Assembly: GCF_964340395.1 (NCBI RefSeq)
Contig: NC_135559.1
Span: 20,380,111-20,444,110 of the forward strand
Direction: 5' to 3'
Length of the DNA stretch: 64,000 bases
Source of the DNA: Glandiceps talaboti
Taxonomy: Eukaryota; Hemichordata; Enteropneusta; Spengelidae
Made by a program: the position numbers and the translations under genes. The notes below the pieces were generated by a model. That model was not told where the DNA came from. It ran no database searches and saw only the letters and a program-made list of their open reading frames with translations. This document shows positions 60,885-64,000 of the stretch, in pieces (positions within the stretch are counted from its first letter, which is position 1; each line of letters opens with the position of its first letter).

Positions 60885-63800
60885 CACGATATATAAAAAT
60901 CTACTGCACCGATTTTAATGAAACTTGCTACATACCTTTCATATGCTAATCAAGAACTGATTAGAGTTTGGTACACACATCGTCAATGAACATTAATCAG
61001 TCATTTGCATAATTGATGGGTTTTAGTAATTAGGCTACATTGTATGTCTTAAGAATGCACTCTTCAAATTTAACATAATAATGTGGAACATGCATTATAT
61101 TAACCATAACAAAATACATATGTCGTGTATAGTTTGTTGATGTAGCATATATTTTTAATGAATAAATGTCATAATTAATGACTTGTAGTAATTAGTTTAT
61201 GTCTTAAGAATGCACACTTCGAATTCCGCAACATTCGGTACATGCATCAACCATAACAAAGCATACATGTCCTAAACAGCTAGTTGGCATAGTATTTAAT
61301 TTTAAAGAGTAATTTGAATAATTAATGGTTATTGGTAATTAAGCAATATATATGGAATGCAAGCTTCAAATTCCAGATAATTTGGCACATACATCAACCA
61401 AAGCACACACATATATCCTACAAAGTTGTTGGTATATAGGTTTTAGTTTTAATGAGTAATTTGCATAATGAATGATTTTCAGTAATTAGCAATGCAAACT
61501 TCAAATTTCATAACATATCACGCGTGTTTGATGTAATTTTTATGTAGTGTTTCATTTTGGTGATTTACTTGCATGAATAATGTCTGATAAGTAGGCTATA
61601 TCTTTAGAATGCAAGCTTTAAATTTCATATGCATTGATAGTAAAGAAGTGTATGCCATGATGTGTCCTTTAAACCTGGTGTTACGAGTCTCAGAACTAAA
61701 TTATATCCATTCAGGATATTTTGCTAATTTTCATTATGAAGTCTGAAATGAAGTCAAAATACTTTTAAACTTTGTACAATACAATGATATTCTGTTACAT
61801 AACAACATAAGTACTCGACATCTCAACATCGCGTATTTCGGAATTGTTTGTACCAGATACGATTGAAGGGTCAGTAAGTTTAATATGACGTAATGTGTTC
61901 ATTTTAGAACTTCATCGTACGATTTCATTGTTCCATAGAAGTATGATTGAATATAAAATTGCACAACTATTTTATGGTCTTTGAGATATGAACTTTTATT
62001 ACCAATCTAGACAAGGTGATTGGATATTGAACGCCAGGTGACGTCATACTGTAAGAATAGGGATTTATGTAAACTTTGAAAGGTATTAAAGTTGGGATTT
62101 CAGCCCATCTAAATGAGGGACGGAGGCGGAGATTGGTGGTGTAATAAAATCAACCAAGTCGTTAGCTTGGCGTTCGTAGAAACCAGATATGAATGTTTCT
62201 TTGTGAGTTTAATTCTATACACAGTCCAAGACGGTACGGTACCTACTAGGAGAAGAGATGAATCGATTGGGAAGAAACTAGTTTGCCGGCTAATTCAACG
62301 TTGTAGTTTTAATGGAACGGACTAACTATCGATTGGAACAGCAGTGCGAGTAAGTACTTCCCCAATTAAACACAATAATCAATAAACTGCACGGAAAGCC
62401 GGTCAACTAACGTTTCACTTGTTGATGTAGCTTTTATAATCTTAACGATTAATTTGCATAATTAATGATTTTTCGATAATTAGGCAATTTGTTAACTATG
62501 CAAGTTCCAAAATTCATATAGTTTCATATAATTAATATTCCAATGAATAGGTACATCATGTATAATACCTATAGCTCAGAATGTTGTGTAGGACCAAAAA
62601 TCTATGGTGGTTTCTTTGTTGTGTCTCGGACGTTTAAAGACCTCTAGATCCAAGTAGGTTATTTTTTGTAGTGACTTTCAAACGGAAAGTTGAAGGTTGA
62701 GCGTAGATCATTGATATTTATTTTTTACCGAGATCTTGAGTTCAAACTTAGTACCATCGTATAGCAAGCAGACCCAGAAGAGAATATTTTCATTGAGAAG
62801 TTCAATTATTCTTTCTTCCAGTTCATGGAAATTGTAATTGTTGGCGAGTTCAGGTGGTGACGGCGAATCCACACTGCACCTGTACGTTTGTGTGTCTTAT
62901 TCTCCGTTGAATTCAAATACATTGCTTTGATGGACAAGTTTAATCCATCTATTCTGTCGGAGGCCTTTTGATGTAGACCCTCTATCACGAGATGTTATAC
63001 TTGTGCAAAGGCAATTTTCCAGAATTTTGCACTGTCTGCACGAATTCAATGACATCATTGTGTGGAGTTTATATGTGTCACTAGCATCGCACTGTGTGGT
63101 ACTTTTATTGTTTGAATTTAAAAAAATTATTTGTCTTGTGACATTACGCCCCCCCCCCCATATCGTTCAGTTCTATCTGGCTCCAACATATAACCCTCAT
63201 GTCGTAGGTCAGCATATATCATTACAGTGCTTGCACGGAAGATGTCTCGCTAGAATGTTTACGATGACTAGATGTCACAAGAATTGTCAATTTCTCTTGA
63301 CGAGTACTGTCCGCAAAGGTAATGGCGATATACATGAAGGTGTAAGGGAATGGACAGAATTAACAGGGGTGGGGTGGGGTGGGCCGGTGCTTTTCAAAAT
63401 TCCAACACATGAAAAATATAGACCCCCCCTCGACAATTTGCACAAAAAATTCTGACCTACCCCTTTACCATGCATGAAAAAAGTGACCCCCCATGTTCAA
63501 ATACAATGAAATACAGGTATTACTACTACACTGTACCCTACAACAATGTATACAACTCAAAAATATACAAGAGTTTTAAGCACAATCTCTTGGCTTAGAG
63601 CTCTTTTCATACAGAAACAGATACTGAAGTACAAGGTTGTGCTGCTCTGAACTGTTGTTGTAATAGCTGACTGGATATTGACATTCTCTGGATAAATGAC
63701 GTGCAGCACATGATATATCCCACAATTCTGTCTGATTCTAGTCCTCAAACATTGCCTCTACCTATTATAGCAAATTTCTCCTGTACACTGGACTCTGAGA

Positions 63801-63885
63801 CAGATAATTCAACAGTTTGGCAACATAGTTTTCTTGTTTATTGTTTAAATATTCAATAACATTAAAAAAAACATTTTGCTAAAAG
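60329..63885. other. Upstream flank of the 18-exon gene and intergenic repeats
   Basis: Contains the presumed promoter of the muramidase-lipase gene (60.33-60.75 kb, no clear TATA box), a microsatellite-bearing element (listed separately), one further tail unit at about 62410-62560, and a G-run/C-run patch near 63360-63490. No gene recognised. Confidence 0.5.
60779..61640 (+). mobile_element. Third full member of the microsatellite-bearing family
   Basis: TACCTCCCGTAAGGGAAGG, (GTGC/GT)n to about 60882, ATCTACTGCACCGATTTTAA, then about five tail units of 130-150 bp (TTTGCATAATTGATGGGTTT, GTAATTAGG, TTAAGAATGCACTCTTCAAA). It has the same order as 35262-37020. Confidence 0.65.
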
Positions 63886-63995
63886 GAGATAGCCAAGGCC
63901 TTGCTGATGACGAGGATGATATGGATCCAGAGTGCTATGATAGTGATAATGATTCTGAAAAGGATGTTGACAGTGATAAGGAGACAGTGACATGA
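63886..63995 (+). CDS. Possible acidic C-terminal exon, partial gene
   Basis: After an AAAAG acceptor-like end, a frame runs to a TGA with a strongly acidic translation (GLADDEDDMDPECYDSDNDS, then more Asp/Glu/Lys). Such tails are common in nuclear proteins. Codon composition and lack of stops favour coding, but no upstream exon was identified in the window and the acceptor lacks a good pyrimidine tract. The family is not recognised. Confidence 0.35.
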
Positions 63996-64000
63996 GGGTA

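Overview
The window is metazoan nuclear DNA. It has spliced genes with GT-AG introns, non-LTR retrotransposon debris, tRNA-derived SINE-like sequence, foldback elements and very many microsatellites. Gene content (golgin-45, UNC93A-like transporters, a fucolectin-type lectin, a secreted lipase/WSC protein) and short introns suggest a marine invertebrate, perhaps a non-vertebrate deuterostome or a lophotrochozoan. The sequence alone does not settle the phylum. All exon structures below were assembled by hand from splice sites and reading phase.

Layout. (1) 1.8-8.6 kb, minus strand: a complete six-exon golgin-45 (BLZF1) gene of 365 codons, with minisatellites and a SINE-like element in its introns. 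(2) 11.5 kb, plus: an isolated last exon of an UNC93A-like gene. (3) 13.1-17.7 kb, plus: a type II membrane protein with a Thr/Ser-rich stalk and a fucolectin-type F5/8 lectin domain. It is broken by a one-base frameshift and hosts an antisense retrotransposon fragment. (4) 18.3-35.2 kb: an UNC93A-like tandem cluster with one intact copy (31.3-34.8 kb), one copy spoiled by a 5-bp insertion, one gutted copy and one inverted fragment. (5) 35.2-43 kb: repeats and a small membrane ORF. (6) 43.0-60.3 kb, minus: an 18-exon gene of 1113 codons. (7) 60.3-64 kb: repeats and a possible acidic last exon at the right edge.

The most interesting locus is the 18-exon gene. It encodes a signal peptide, a pesticin/T4-lysozyme-like muramidase domain, a pancreatic-lipase-family domain with an almost absent lid, two WSC domains, and two copies of an unrecognised Cys-rich domain. 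The muramidase Glu/Thr/Asp and the lipase Ser/Asp/His triad are all present, and every domain boundary is a phase-1 intron. I infer a secreted enzyme that could cut both peptidoglycan and phospholipid, plausibly for defence against or digestion of bacteria. A bacterial-type muramidase fused to a lipase in one animal gene is, as far as I know, undescribed.
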